A DNA stretch of 39,140 bases from Candidatus Methanodesulfokora washburnensis (GTDB lineage: Archaea; Korarchaeota; Korarchaeia; Korarchaeales; Korarchaeaceae), in contig NZ_RCOS01000170.1 in the NCBI RefSeq assembly GCF_003947435.1, positions 1 to 39,140 of the forward strand, given 5' to 3'. Within the stretch, counting starts at the first letter, position 1. Every line of letters begins with the position of its first letter. The notes beneath the pieces were generated by a model. That model saw only the letters and a list, made by a program, of their open reading frames with translations, did no database searches and was not told the origin of the DNA. Below are positions 33,018-39,140 of this stretch, piece by piece. The translations under genes and the position numbers were made by a program.

Positions 33018-33763
33018 GCCAGATCATCAAGGTTGCAGTGAGGGATCTAAACAGGATGTGGAAGTACAGGTGGTGGCTTGCCGGCCTTGTGGCGATGAAC
33101 TTAAGCGATCTTTTCATAATGGCGACCATATTCAATGGTGTTGTAAACAGGGCACTTATACCGGATTACATAAAATTCGTGGCCCCTGGAATAACTGCAA
33201 TAGCAATATTCGCCTCCTCTTTCTCAATAGGCAGGGAGGTGATGGTGGAGATAAGGAGGGACGTGCACCACTATCTTCTCTCCCTTCCGATGAGAAGATA
33301 TGAGCTTCTGCTCGGAAGAGCTCTGGGTGGGACTATAAGAGGGCTGGTTTATGCAATTCCATTTCTCATTCTCCTAATAGCAATAGAGGGACTTCCCAAT
33401 GTGGAGATATTTTCAGTAGCTTTGATCTCTCTTATTCTTCTTGCTTTTTCCATGTCAAGTCTTGGAATAGCACTTTCTTCCATATCCAGGCAGATGGATG
33501 TTCAGGCAACAGTAAGGAGTCTTCTTTATTTCGTTCTCTTCTTCTTCAGCACGGTTTTTTACCCAAGCAGGGCAATAAGTCAGTTCTCAGCCATAAGGCT
33601 GATATCCCACTACAATCCAGTTTCTGTTGTGGCTGACCTTCTTAGGGCGTCCTTCGGAGAGGGAGTAATGCCTGCAGCAGATCAGCTCATATCCCTGCCC
33701 ATCCTATCCTTTCTGATGAGCGTAGCAGGGATGCTTCTTTATATGAAAGCCATGGCAAAATAG
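33008..33763 (+). CDS. ABC-2 exporter permease 2
   Basis: 251 aa, six helices, with LSLPMRRYELLLGRALG matching the coupling motif of permease 1. ATG 33008 overlaps the upstream stop by 10 nt; GTG 33014 (GTGA overlap) is an alternative start. Probably pairs with permease 1 over a dimer of the ATPase. Confidence 0.85.
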   Translation: MEVSQIIKVAVRDLNRMWKYRWWLAGLVAMNLSDLFIMATIFNGVVNRALIPDYIKFVAPGITAIAIFASSFSIGREVMVEIRRDVHHYLLSLPMRRYELLLGRALGGTIRGLVYAIPFLILLIAIEGLPNVEIFSVALISLILLAFSMSSLGIALSSISRQMDVQATVRSLLYFVLFFFSTVFYPSRAISQFSAIRLISHYNPVSVVADLLRASFGEGVMPAADQLISLPILSFLMSVAGMLLYMKAMAK

Positions 33764-33827
33764 CAAAAAGATTTTTATCCATTCTTAAGCAGGGGAGAAG
33801 AGGTGACCCTCTCTGCTCTCCTACCTC

Positions 33828-35405
33828 TTGCTGCCAGTCTATGCACTGCTGTCACTGCTCAGAATGACCTTTGCATACATTTTCTCCCTTATTTTCTCTC
33901 TTTCCATTGGGATACTGGCTGCAAAGAATGAGAAGGCTGAGCACATAATAATACCTCTTCTAGATGTGTTGCAGAGCATACCCATACTGGGCTTCTTCCC
34001 AATTGCCATAATCTTCTTCATAAACCTCTTCGGCTCATACATAGGTGCTGAGATCTCCTCCATATTCCTCATATTCACCTCTCAGGTGTGGAACATGACC
34101 TTTGGGGTGTACGAAGCTGTGAAGCTCATACCAAGAGATGTGGAGGAGATGGCACGTGTATACAACATTGGAAGATTTCTGTATGTGAGGAAAATACTGG
34201 TTCCGGCCACCATGACGAAGCTCATCTACAACTCAGCGATGTCCTGGGGAGGAGGATGGTTCTTCCTTTATGCATCAGAGATAATATCGGTGGGCAATGC
34301 TCAGATATCGCTCCCAGGTCTTGGAAGCCTTCTCGCTCTATCCCTCATGGAATCCCCTCCAAGAATTGATGTTGCCCTTCTATCGGTTCTGGTGACAATG
34401 TTCCTCGTCTCCTTCACATATCTGTTCATCTGGAGGCCTCTCATCGAGTGGAGCGAGAACTTCAAGTACGAGTATTCAGCGGGAGAGAGAAGAAGGATAA
34501 GGCTCTTTGAGATTCCAAGGGTTAGAATACCTCCTTTCCTGTATAGGTCATTCTTCCGTGCTATCAGATATATTTCAAAGCTTCCTTTAAGGAATTTCAT
34601 GGCAAGGCTTGGTGGGATTTTGAGGAGCAGGGCTGTAATTATCAGGAGGGTCTTTTTCCTCCTTCTAACTGCATTTATCGTTTACGCTGTGGTGAAAACA
34701 GCTCTATCCATAACACCGGAATCGATATCGTCTGAGTACATAAAGGAGCCAGATCTTGTCCTTATGGCATCCCTAAACTCCATCAGGAGGGTTTTGGCGG
34801 TTTTACTGATCTCCCTCTCCTGGACTGTTCCGGTATCTCTCCTCGTTGGTAGAGGAAAGCACTGGAATGAGTTCATGCTGATATTTGAAATAGCTGCTTC
34901 CTTCCCAATTCCCGTGCTCTGGCCCTTCTTGGTGAGGTATATCGTGCTTCCCTTGGGGGAGGGAGGCTTCGAGGTAGCTGCAATTACGCTTGCTCTCTTC
35001 GGGGCTCAGTTCTACCTTCTTTTCAACTCCTTAGCTGGAGTAAGGTCGATACCATCCGATCTGGAGGAGATGAGGAGAGTTTTTCTTGTAAAAGGTGCCC
35101 TTTATTTCAGGAAAATAGTGATTCCAGGCATGTTTCCCTCCATTGTCACAGGCTTGATAACAGCATGGGGAGGTGCATGGAACTCACTAATAGTGGCGGA
35201 GTACATAAAGGTGGGAGAGGAAATTTTCCCGAGCAAAAAATCCCAGTATGGTCTTGGAACACTGCTCAGCATCGCTGCTTGGGAGAAAGGGGATGTCTCA
35301 TCAGTCATCTTCATAACGGCAGTTCTAACCATAATTATAATAACTATAAACAGGACCTTCTGGAGGTTCCTGTACAACTATTCAGCTAAGTTCAGGGTGG
35401 AATAA
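33828..35405 (+). CDS. Double-length ABC permease, NitT/TauT (SsuC-like) family
   Basis: About 525 aa made of two binding-protein-dependent permease modules (about 1-200 and 275-520) joined by a basic linker. Each has the EAA-type loop: EEMARVYNIGRFLYVRKILVPA and EEMRRVFLVKGALYFRKIVIPG. One polypeptide therefore supplies the whole channel. It works with the ATPase at 35405. No substrate-binding protein gene is nearby. TTG 33828 is the first common start codon in frame, but GAGGTGA at 33800-33806 is better placed for a CTG at 33813. Confidence 0.85.
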   Translation: MLPVYALLSLLRMTFAYIFSLIFSLSIGILAAKNEKAEHIIIPLLDVLQSIPILGFFPIAIIFFINLFGSYIGAEISSIFLIFTSQVWNMTFGVYEAVKLIPRDVEEMARVYNIGRFLYVRKILVPATMTKLIYNSAMSWGGGWFFLYASEIISVGNAQISLPGLGSLLALSLMESPPRIDVALLSVLVTMFLVSFTYLFIWRPLIEWSENFKYEYSAGERRRIRLFEIPRVRIPPFLYRSFFRAIRYISKLPLRNFMARLGGILRSRAVIIRRVFFLLLTAFIVYAVVKTALSITPESISSEYIKEPDLVLMASLNSIRRVLAVLLISLSWTVPVSLLVGRGKHWNEFMLIFEIAASFPIPVLWPFLVRYIVLPLGEGGFEVAAITLALFGAQFYLLFNSLAGVRSIPSDLEEMRRVFLVKGALYFRKIVIPGMFPSIVTGLITAWGGAWNSLIVAEYIKVGEEIFPSKKSQYGLGTLLSIAAWEKGDVSSVIFITAVLTIIIITINRTFWRFLYNYSAKFRVE

Positions 35406-36139
35406 TGCTTGAGGTCGACAGAGTGTCTAAGTACTTCATCTCCGATGGAAGCAGGCTTGATGTGATAAAGGAGGTCAGTTTCTCGCTGAAAGAGGGGGAA
35501 TTCGTGTCCATAGTCGGGCCTAGTGGTTGTGGGAAGTCAACTCTTCTCAGAATGATAGCTGGAATTGAGAGGCCGAGTTCAGGTAGAATAACCTTCTATG
35601 GGAAGGAGATAAACTCCCCGGATCCCAGGATATCGATGATCTTCCAGAGCTTTGCCCTAGTTCCATGGCTCAAGGTGATAGAGCAAGTTGAGCTTCCTCT
35701 GAGGGCTAGAGGCATAGAAAATGCTAAAGAAGTGGCAAGAAAGTGGCTTAACCTCGTTGGACTGTCCGAGTTCGAGGAATTCCTTCCAAAGGAGTTGTCA
35801 GGCGGTATGAGGCAGAGAATTGGGATAGCAAGGGCTCTAGCAGTTGAACCAAGCCTTCTTTTGATGGACGAGCCTTTCTCCTCCTTGGATGAGCTGACAG
35901 CTGAGACCCTGAGGCATGAGATACTGGAGCTGTGGAAAAGTGCCCCAAGCCTGAAGTCCATACTTATGGTGACTCACAACATAGAGGAGGCTGTCCTTAT
36001 GTCTGATAGAATTGTGGTTCTGTCGAGAAGACCATCCACAGTTATAAAGATTTTGAATGTAGATATTCCAAGGCCAAGAAATAGAAAGGAAGAGCAGTTC
36101 TACAACAAAGTAGATGAGATATACAGCCTCCTCTCCTGA
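35405..36139 (+). CDS. ABC ATPase, NitT/TauT (SsuB-like) family
   Basis: 244 aa. Walker A GPSGCGKST, Q-loop IFQSFALVPWLKV, signature LSGGMRQR, Walker B LLLMDEPFSSLDELT, switch His (VTHN). The Q-loop wording is typical of nitrate/sulfonate/taurine-type importers. The ATG shares one base with the permease stop. Energises import by the double permease. Confidence 0.92.
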   Translation: MLEVDRVSKYFISDGSRLDVIKEVSFSLKEGEFVSIVGPSGCGKSTLLRMIAGIERPSSGRITFYGKEINSPDPRISMIFQSFALVPWLKVIEQVELPLRARGIENAKEVARKWLNLVGLSEFEEFLPKELSGGMRQRIGIARALAVEPSLLLMDEPFSSLDELTAETLRHEILELWKSAPSLKSILMVTHNIEEAVLMSDRIVVLSRRPSTVIKILNVDIPRPRNRKEEQFYNKVDEIYSLLS

Positions 36140-36187
36140 AGAGTAATATTTATCTTTAGGTAGGGATTATGAAAAGCAGGATCTATA

Positions 36188-36667
36188 TTGGAGATACCTG
36201 TGTCGTACTCTAGGCTGCTGGGTCTTCTGAGACTCCTAAGGGATCTGGGCGGAAAAGCCGATGTCGCAAAGATATCAGAGGAAACGGACATGCATGCTGA
36301 TGAAATACTTCCTATTCTGGCCTTCTCTGAGATGATAGGCCTGATCTCGATAGATGAGGGCGATGCAAAGCTTACCGAGTCAGGGATCAACTTCCTGAAA
36401 CAGGGACATACGGGAAGGGCAAAATATGTGAGGGATAAACTGATGGAGCTCAAGGTCTTCAACGAGATATTAAATGAACTTAAGAAAAAGGGGAGTCTTG
36501 AAAAAGAGGATGTCATGGAAATAATAGCATCTAAAGGTGGATTTTGCTACTGCAGCAGTTTAGAGGAGGCATTCAACTGCCTCATTCATTGGGGTGTCTA
36601 CTCAGGCCTCATCGAGTACGATAGAGAGGAGAATCTGATAAGGTTGGGGGAGGTCAATTCTAAATAG
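36188..36667 (+). CDS. AAA-associated C-terminal domain protein (ABC accessory)
   Basis: 159 aa, soluble. Resembles the AAA_assoc_C domain (PF09821) normally found fused to the C-terminus of NitT/TauT-type ABC ATPases. An N-terminal winged-helix-like part (KADVAKISEETDMHADEILP, then MIGLISIDEGDAKLTESG) leads to a helical part with GFCYCSSLEEAFNCLIHWG. Here it is a separate gene 48 nt after the ATPase, with a TTG start. It probably regulates the transporter in trans. The domain assignment is from memory of the family pattern. Confidence 0.7.
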   Translation: MEIPVSYSRLLGLLRLLRDLGGKADVAKISEETDMHADEILPILAFSEMIGLISIDEGDAKLTESGINFLKQGHTGRAKYVRDKLMELKVFNEILNELKKKGSLEKEDVMEIIASKGGFCYCSSLEEAFNCLIHWGVYSGLIEYDREENLIRLGEVNSK

Positions 36668-36702
36668 AGCTTGTTTTGGAAGCTCAGAAGTAGGCAATTT
36701 CA

Positions 36703-36716
36703 ATTTTTTATATAAT
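36703..36716 (+). promoter_or_regulatory. TATA box of the 36732 gene
   Basis: TTTTTTATATAATG is centred about 23 nt before ATG 36732, the spacing expected for a leaderless archaeal mRNA. Confidence 0.5.
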
Positions 36717-36731
36717 GCTTAGCCGTGCTGT

Positions 36732-37010
36732 ATGAAGACTTATAAAGTCCTGTTGCCAAAAACCGAGATGTCAAAGGAAATCAAGATAAGGATTCCCTCC
36801 TGGTTTTCCGAGGAGAAGTTTAAAAGAGCTGTGAATGAGCTTGTTTCGGAGCTATCAGGTGTAGTGAGCATAGAGGAGCTTAGAAGGGAGCTTAACATCA
36901 GACCTGAGGATTTAACAGAGGATTTAGAGGTATATGACGCGAAGGAGCTCAGAGAGAAGGAGAAGAGGAGGATAAATGGAGAAGCTAAGAGTCGACTAAC
37001 ATTAAAATAA
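36732..37010 (+). CDS. VapB-like antitoxin without a visible toxin
   Basis: 92 aa. Layout matches the next gene: short beta start with I-x-I-P-x-W (KIRIPSWFSEEK), helical middle, then LNIRPEDLTEDLEVYDAKEL and a basic end. This N-terminal-to-C-terminal plan is seen in small archaeal VapB-like proteins. No PIN gene follows before 37070, so it is either an orphan or neutralises the PIN protein downstream. Family call is moderate. Confidence 0.55.
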   Translation: MKTYKVLLPKTEMSKEIKIRIPSWFSEEKFKRAVNELVSELSGVVSIEELRRELNIRPEDLTEDLEVYDAKELREKEKRRINGEAKSRLTLK

Positions 37011-37038
37011 CAAAGTGTCATTGAGGTTGTCAAGCGAA

Positions 37039-37048
37039 AGTTTATAAG
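37039..37048 (+). promoter_or_regulatory. TATA-like box of the antitoxin/vapC pair
   Basis: AGTTTATAAG lies 22-31 nt before GTG 37070, again fitting a leaderless start. Confidence 0.45.
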
Positions 37049-37069
37049 GCAGCAGAATCCAAATCAAAT

Positions 37070-37297
37070 GTGCCGAAGCATATAGCTATAGAGGTTCCTG
37101 ACTGGATTGATGAAAAGGATATAATGGACATTATAGAAAAATATATAGAGATGAAGCTGCCAAGCAGTGCAACGAGGGAGGAGTATATTAGCTTTCTAAA
37201 GATAAATATAGATGAAATTGTAGAATATGATATTAACAGGGAGTTGGAGATCCTGAAGGAGACGAGAAGGAAGGCTTGGAAGAGATGCCAGTTCTAG
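37070..37297 (+). CDS. vapB: VapB-like antitoxin of the interrupted PIN gene
   Basis: 75 aa, GTG start. IAIEVPDWIDEKD..., then LKINIDEIVEYDINRELEILKETRRKAW: the C-terminal helix is the kind that binds PIN toxins. Overlaps the vapC start by 13 nt. Shares the P-x-W and LNI/D-E-VYD/EYD pattern with the 36732 gene, so the two look like diverged duplicates. Confidence 0.65.
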   Translation: MPKHIAIEVPDWIDEKDIMDIIEKYIEMKLPSSATREEYISFLKINIDEIVEYDINRELEILKETRRKAWKRCQF

Positions 37298-37362
37298 ATA
37301 CAAATATTTTAATAGAGAAAATTCGGAAAAAGGAGGAAATATGGGAGAATTTGACATTCTCC

Positions 37363-37485
37363 ACGGCTAAAGCCGGGAGATTCCCGGTTTGTCAGCCTGA
37401 GGCCTCATCCTACCGGGTTCAGGGCTGTGTCAAGACCAGGGCATAATGCCCTACCAGCCCCTGCTATGGGCATGTAACCCATAGC
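37363..37485 (-). ncRNA. omegaRNA-like structured 3' end of the relic
   Basis: A run of potential stem-loops: GCTATGGG/CCCATAGC (37463-37485), AGGGC/GCCCT (37438-37452), CAGCC/GGCTG (37393-37426, enclosing TGAGGCCTCA), CCGGGA/TCCCGG (37373-37387) and CGGC/GCCG (37365-37376). In living IS605 elements the tnpB 3' end plus right end forms the omegaRNA, with the guide taken from flanking DNA. Here that flank would be vapC sequence (below 37363). Transcription of this relic is unproven. Confidence 0.35.
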
Positions 37486-37585
37486 CCGCGTGAGCGACTC
37501 GCTTAACACAACTATCATGAGCTGATATTTAATTTTTGCCCATTCATCCAGAGCTAAAGCTCTAGGCTTTCTGGGCACCCTTTTT
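37363..37585 (-). mobile_element. IS200/IS605-type relic (tnpB-derived MITE/PATE)
   Basis: 223-bp insertion in vapC. Ends are hairpins with the same TAAA loop: CGGC-TAAA-GCCG (37365-37376) and AGAGC-TAAA-GCTCT (37550-37563), the style of IS200/IS605 subterminal hairpins. Read on the minus strand, the 37370-37420 part encodes MRPQADKPGISRL-stop, like the end of many archaeal TnpB proteins. Next to the 37585 edge the minus strand reads GTTAT, consistent with a TTAT-like target. There is no target duplication, as expected for the family. No transposase gene remains. Confidence 0.7.
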
Positions 37586-37978
37586 ATAACTGAAATAACA
37601 GTATTAGAGTATCCTCCCATTCTGAAATATTTAAAGTTCTACGGTAAAATATACTACCTCAGGAGATCTGACCTAAACTTAGCACTCAAAATTCAGATCG
37701 ATCTGAGGAAGATAGGTTCTCAAAAATCGATTCCCGATATCCTTATTGCATCCATATGTATTAATAGAAATGAAGAGCTCATAACAAATGATAATGACTT
37801 TTTTGATATAGCTAAAGTCTCAAATCTTAGAGTTAAGTTCATCTAATAAGCAGCTTGTTAACTAATAAGAATTACTTGGATGAACTTGCAGAATTAATTT
37901 CAGCAGCTCAATCAAGCTACTCACATAGAAATTCCTTTAGGAATTTAGTTTTCTTTCTTTGCCTCCTTCTGGGAGGAT

Positions 37979-38025
37979 AAACTTTTTATCGGAGGTGGGC
38001 AACAAACTTCTCTGTTAAGGAGGTG
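37979..38025 (+). promoter_or_regulatory. Promoter and ribosome site of the AdoMet synthetase gene
   Basis: TATA-like AAACTTTTTATC (37979-37990) and a strong AAGGAGGTG (38017-38025) 6 nt before ATG 38032. A second GGAGGTGG at 37991-37998 has no start codon at proper distance. Confidence 0.5.
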
Positions 38026-38031
38026 CTTTTC

Positions 38032-39140
38032 ATGAGAAACATCATGGTTGAGGAGGTTCCAAGAATCCCAATGGATGAACAGCCTGTCGAAATTGTTGAG
38101 AGAAAGGGAATAGGACATCCTGACACAATATGCGACTCGATAATGGAGGAGGTAAGTGTTGAACTGAACAAGGAGTATCTCAGGAGAGTTGGTGGCATAC
38201 TGCATTACAACGCGGACAAATCCCTTCTAGTAGCAGGGGAGGCGGAGGTGAAGTTTGGAGGAGGAAAGGTGAAGAGGCCAATGCTCTTGGTCATAGGAGA
38301 CAGGGCCACCAACTTATATGCCGGGGAGGAGATTCCAATAGAGGAAATAGCAATAAGAGCTGCAAAGAGATGGATAAAGGAGAACCTCAGATACGTTGAT
38401 CCAGAGGAACATGTCCAGTACATGGTGGAGCTCAGACCGGGAAGCGCAGAGCTTACTGACATATTCAGAAGGTCTGAGGGGAAGCTTATGGGGGCCAATG
38501 ACACATCTGCAGCTGTCGGGTATGCTCCTCTATCCAGAATGGAGAGGCTTGTGCTAGAGGTTGAGAAAATGCTGAACTCGAGGGAGTTCAAGAGAAGCTT
38601 TCCTGAAGTAGGCGAGGACATCAAGGTGATGGGATACAGGGTGAAGAACAGCGTTAACCTGACCATAGCTGTTGCCTTTGTTGACAGGTACATAGGAAGC
38701 GAGGAAGAATATTTCAAGAGGAAGGAGGAGGTTTTGGAGGCTGTCAACTCCTATCTAAAGAACTTCCCTGAGTTTGAATCGATAAAAGTTGAGATGAACA
38801 CGCTGGACGTGAGAGGAAGAGGGGAAAATGGGGTTTACCTCACAGTTCTTGGAACAAGTGCTGACAGCGCTGATTCAGGGGAGGTTGGGAGGGGAAATGG
38901 AGTTAACGGTCTAATACCACTGATGAGACCAAGAAGCTCCGAGGCAGCTGCTGGGAAGAATCCAGTAAGCCATGTTGGTAAAATATATAACATTCTTACT
39001 CACAAAATTGCTGAGAGAGTTGTGGAGGAGGTGCCGGAGGTCAGGGAGGTTTTCATATGGCTGGTGAGCAGGATAGGAAAGCCGGTGGATCAGCCTGATA
39101 TGGCGGCAGCCGGGGGCGGGAGGAAACGCCAAGGATCGGT
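38032..39140 (+). CDS. mat: Archaeal-type S-adenosylmethionine synthetase (3' end outside window)
   Basis: 369 codons visible of about 400. Makes S-adenosylmethionine from Met and ATP. The archaeal (not MetK) family is identified by [20 protein letters not shown] near the N-terminus, [15 protein letters not shown] in the middle, and [10 protein letters not shown] with [20 protein letters not shown] later. Conservation runs to IGKPVDQP, after which the last 14 codons ([13 protein letters not shown]) do not look like the family and are unusually GC-rich. A late frameshift or a sequence-end artefact is possible. Confidence 0.93.
   Translation, partial: MRNIMVEEVPRIPMDEQPVEIVERKGIGHPDTICDSIMEEVSVELNKEYLRRVGGILHYNADKSLLVAGEAEVKFGGGKVKRPMLLVIGDRATNLYAGEEIPIEEIAIRAAKRWIKENLRYVDPEEHVQYMVELRPGSAELTDIFRRSEGKLMGANDTSAAVGYAPLSRMERLVLEVEKMLNSREFKRSFPEVGEDIKVMGYRVKNSVNLTIAVAFVDRYIGSEEEYFKRKEEVLEAVNSYLKNFPEFESIKVEMNTLDVRGRGENGVYLTVLGTSADSADSGEVGRGNGVNGLIPLMRPRSSEAAAGKNPVSHVGKIYNILTHKIAERVVEEVPEVREVFIWLVSRIGKPVDQPDMAAAGGGRKRQGS

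Larger units (their letters stand above)
37285..37846 (+). pseudogene. vapC: vapC (PIN toxin) interrupted by a mobile-element relic
   Basis: Residues 1-26 (MPVLDTNILIEKIRKKEE..., ending NLTFS) are at 37285-37362. The rest (ITEITVLEYPPILKY... to VKFI-stop) is at 37586-37846. Joined they give a 112-aa PIN protein with all acidic active-site residues (D5, E in ITEIT, D in IPDILIA, D in TNDNDF). The join is in frame, so the break is solely the 223-bp insertion. As it stands no full toxin can be made. Confidence 0.85.

Noticed and set aside
37405-37620. 71-aa minus-strand ORF across the vapC insertion
   Set aside because: It runs from vapC antisense through the insertion in a frame that is not that of the tnpB-like end. 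It is a by-product of the relic, not a gene by itself.
36732-37846. CRISPR-like or tandem repeat array
   Set aside because: Palindromes here are all different in sequence and spacing; they belong to the IS605-type relic.

Overview
The window looks like a chromosomal segment of a thermophilic archaeon, most likely of the Thermoproteota/TACK group. Evidence: an archaeal-type S-adenosylmethionine synthetase; TATA-like boxes 22-35 nt before many start codons (short or absent leaders); GGAGGTGAT-type ribosome sites inside operons; arginine written mostly AGA/AGG; Lrp-type and bacterio-opsin-activator-type regulators; and several VapBC-like pairs. I could not assign a genus. No tRNA, rRNA or CRISPR array was seen.

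Layout. (1) 1-617: end of an upstream gene and a nucleotidyltransferase-like gene. (2) 755-10104: one tightly packed eleven-gene operon for a complex-I-shaped membrane enzyme. Its large subunit keeps both Cys pairs that bind the NiFe centre and its small subunit has a hydrogenase-type CNGC motif, so it should be a group 4 membrane-bound [NiFe] hydrogenase with a full set of Nuo A/C/H/I/J/K/L/N/M-like subunits, coupling ferredoxin oxidation and H2 formation to ion pumping. (3) 10236-15666: an Lrp regulator, two exported or membrane-anchored orphan proteins, a small broken ORF, a radical SAM-TRAM protein, and a decayed PIN toxin beside an intact antitoxin. (4) 15709-20158: a 4.4-kb cassette bounded by two 281-bp inverted repeats whose inner ends both carry an inward-facing promoter. 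It holds exported proteins, an ABC ATPase, a permease and membrane-anchored proteins. A fragment of a paralogous copy lies just outside. This is the best candidate here for an undescribed system. (5) 20314-22306: a YbaK-type deacylase, an OGG-like DNA glycosylase with two Cys4 motifs, and a PIN/AbrB toxin-antitoxin pair. (6) 22473-31266: a self-contained respiratory molybdoenzyme module: HTH regulator, type II Mo-bisPGD catalytic subunit with Tat signal, four-cluster Fe-S subunit, two small membrane proteins, TorD-type chaperone, MobA, TatA and TatC. (7) 31321-36667: an ABC-2 exporter (one ATPase, two permeases) and a NitT/TauT-like ABC system with a double-length permease and no binding protein in view. 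(8) 36732-37846: two related antitoxin-like genes and a vapC split by a 223-bp IS200/IS605-type relic that still looks like a tnpB 3' end with omegaRNA-like hairpins. (9) 38032-39140: S-adenosylmethionine synthetase, cut by the window edge.

Taken together, the segment pairs a proton-reducing, energy-conserving hydrogenase with a separate quinone- or cytochrome-linked Mo reductase or dehydrogenase at the outer membrane face. Toxin-antitoxin genes and mobile-element debris fill the gaps between them. All alignments and identity statements were made by eye.
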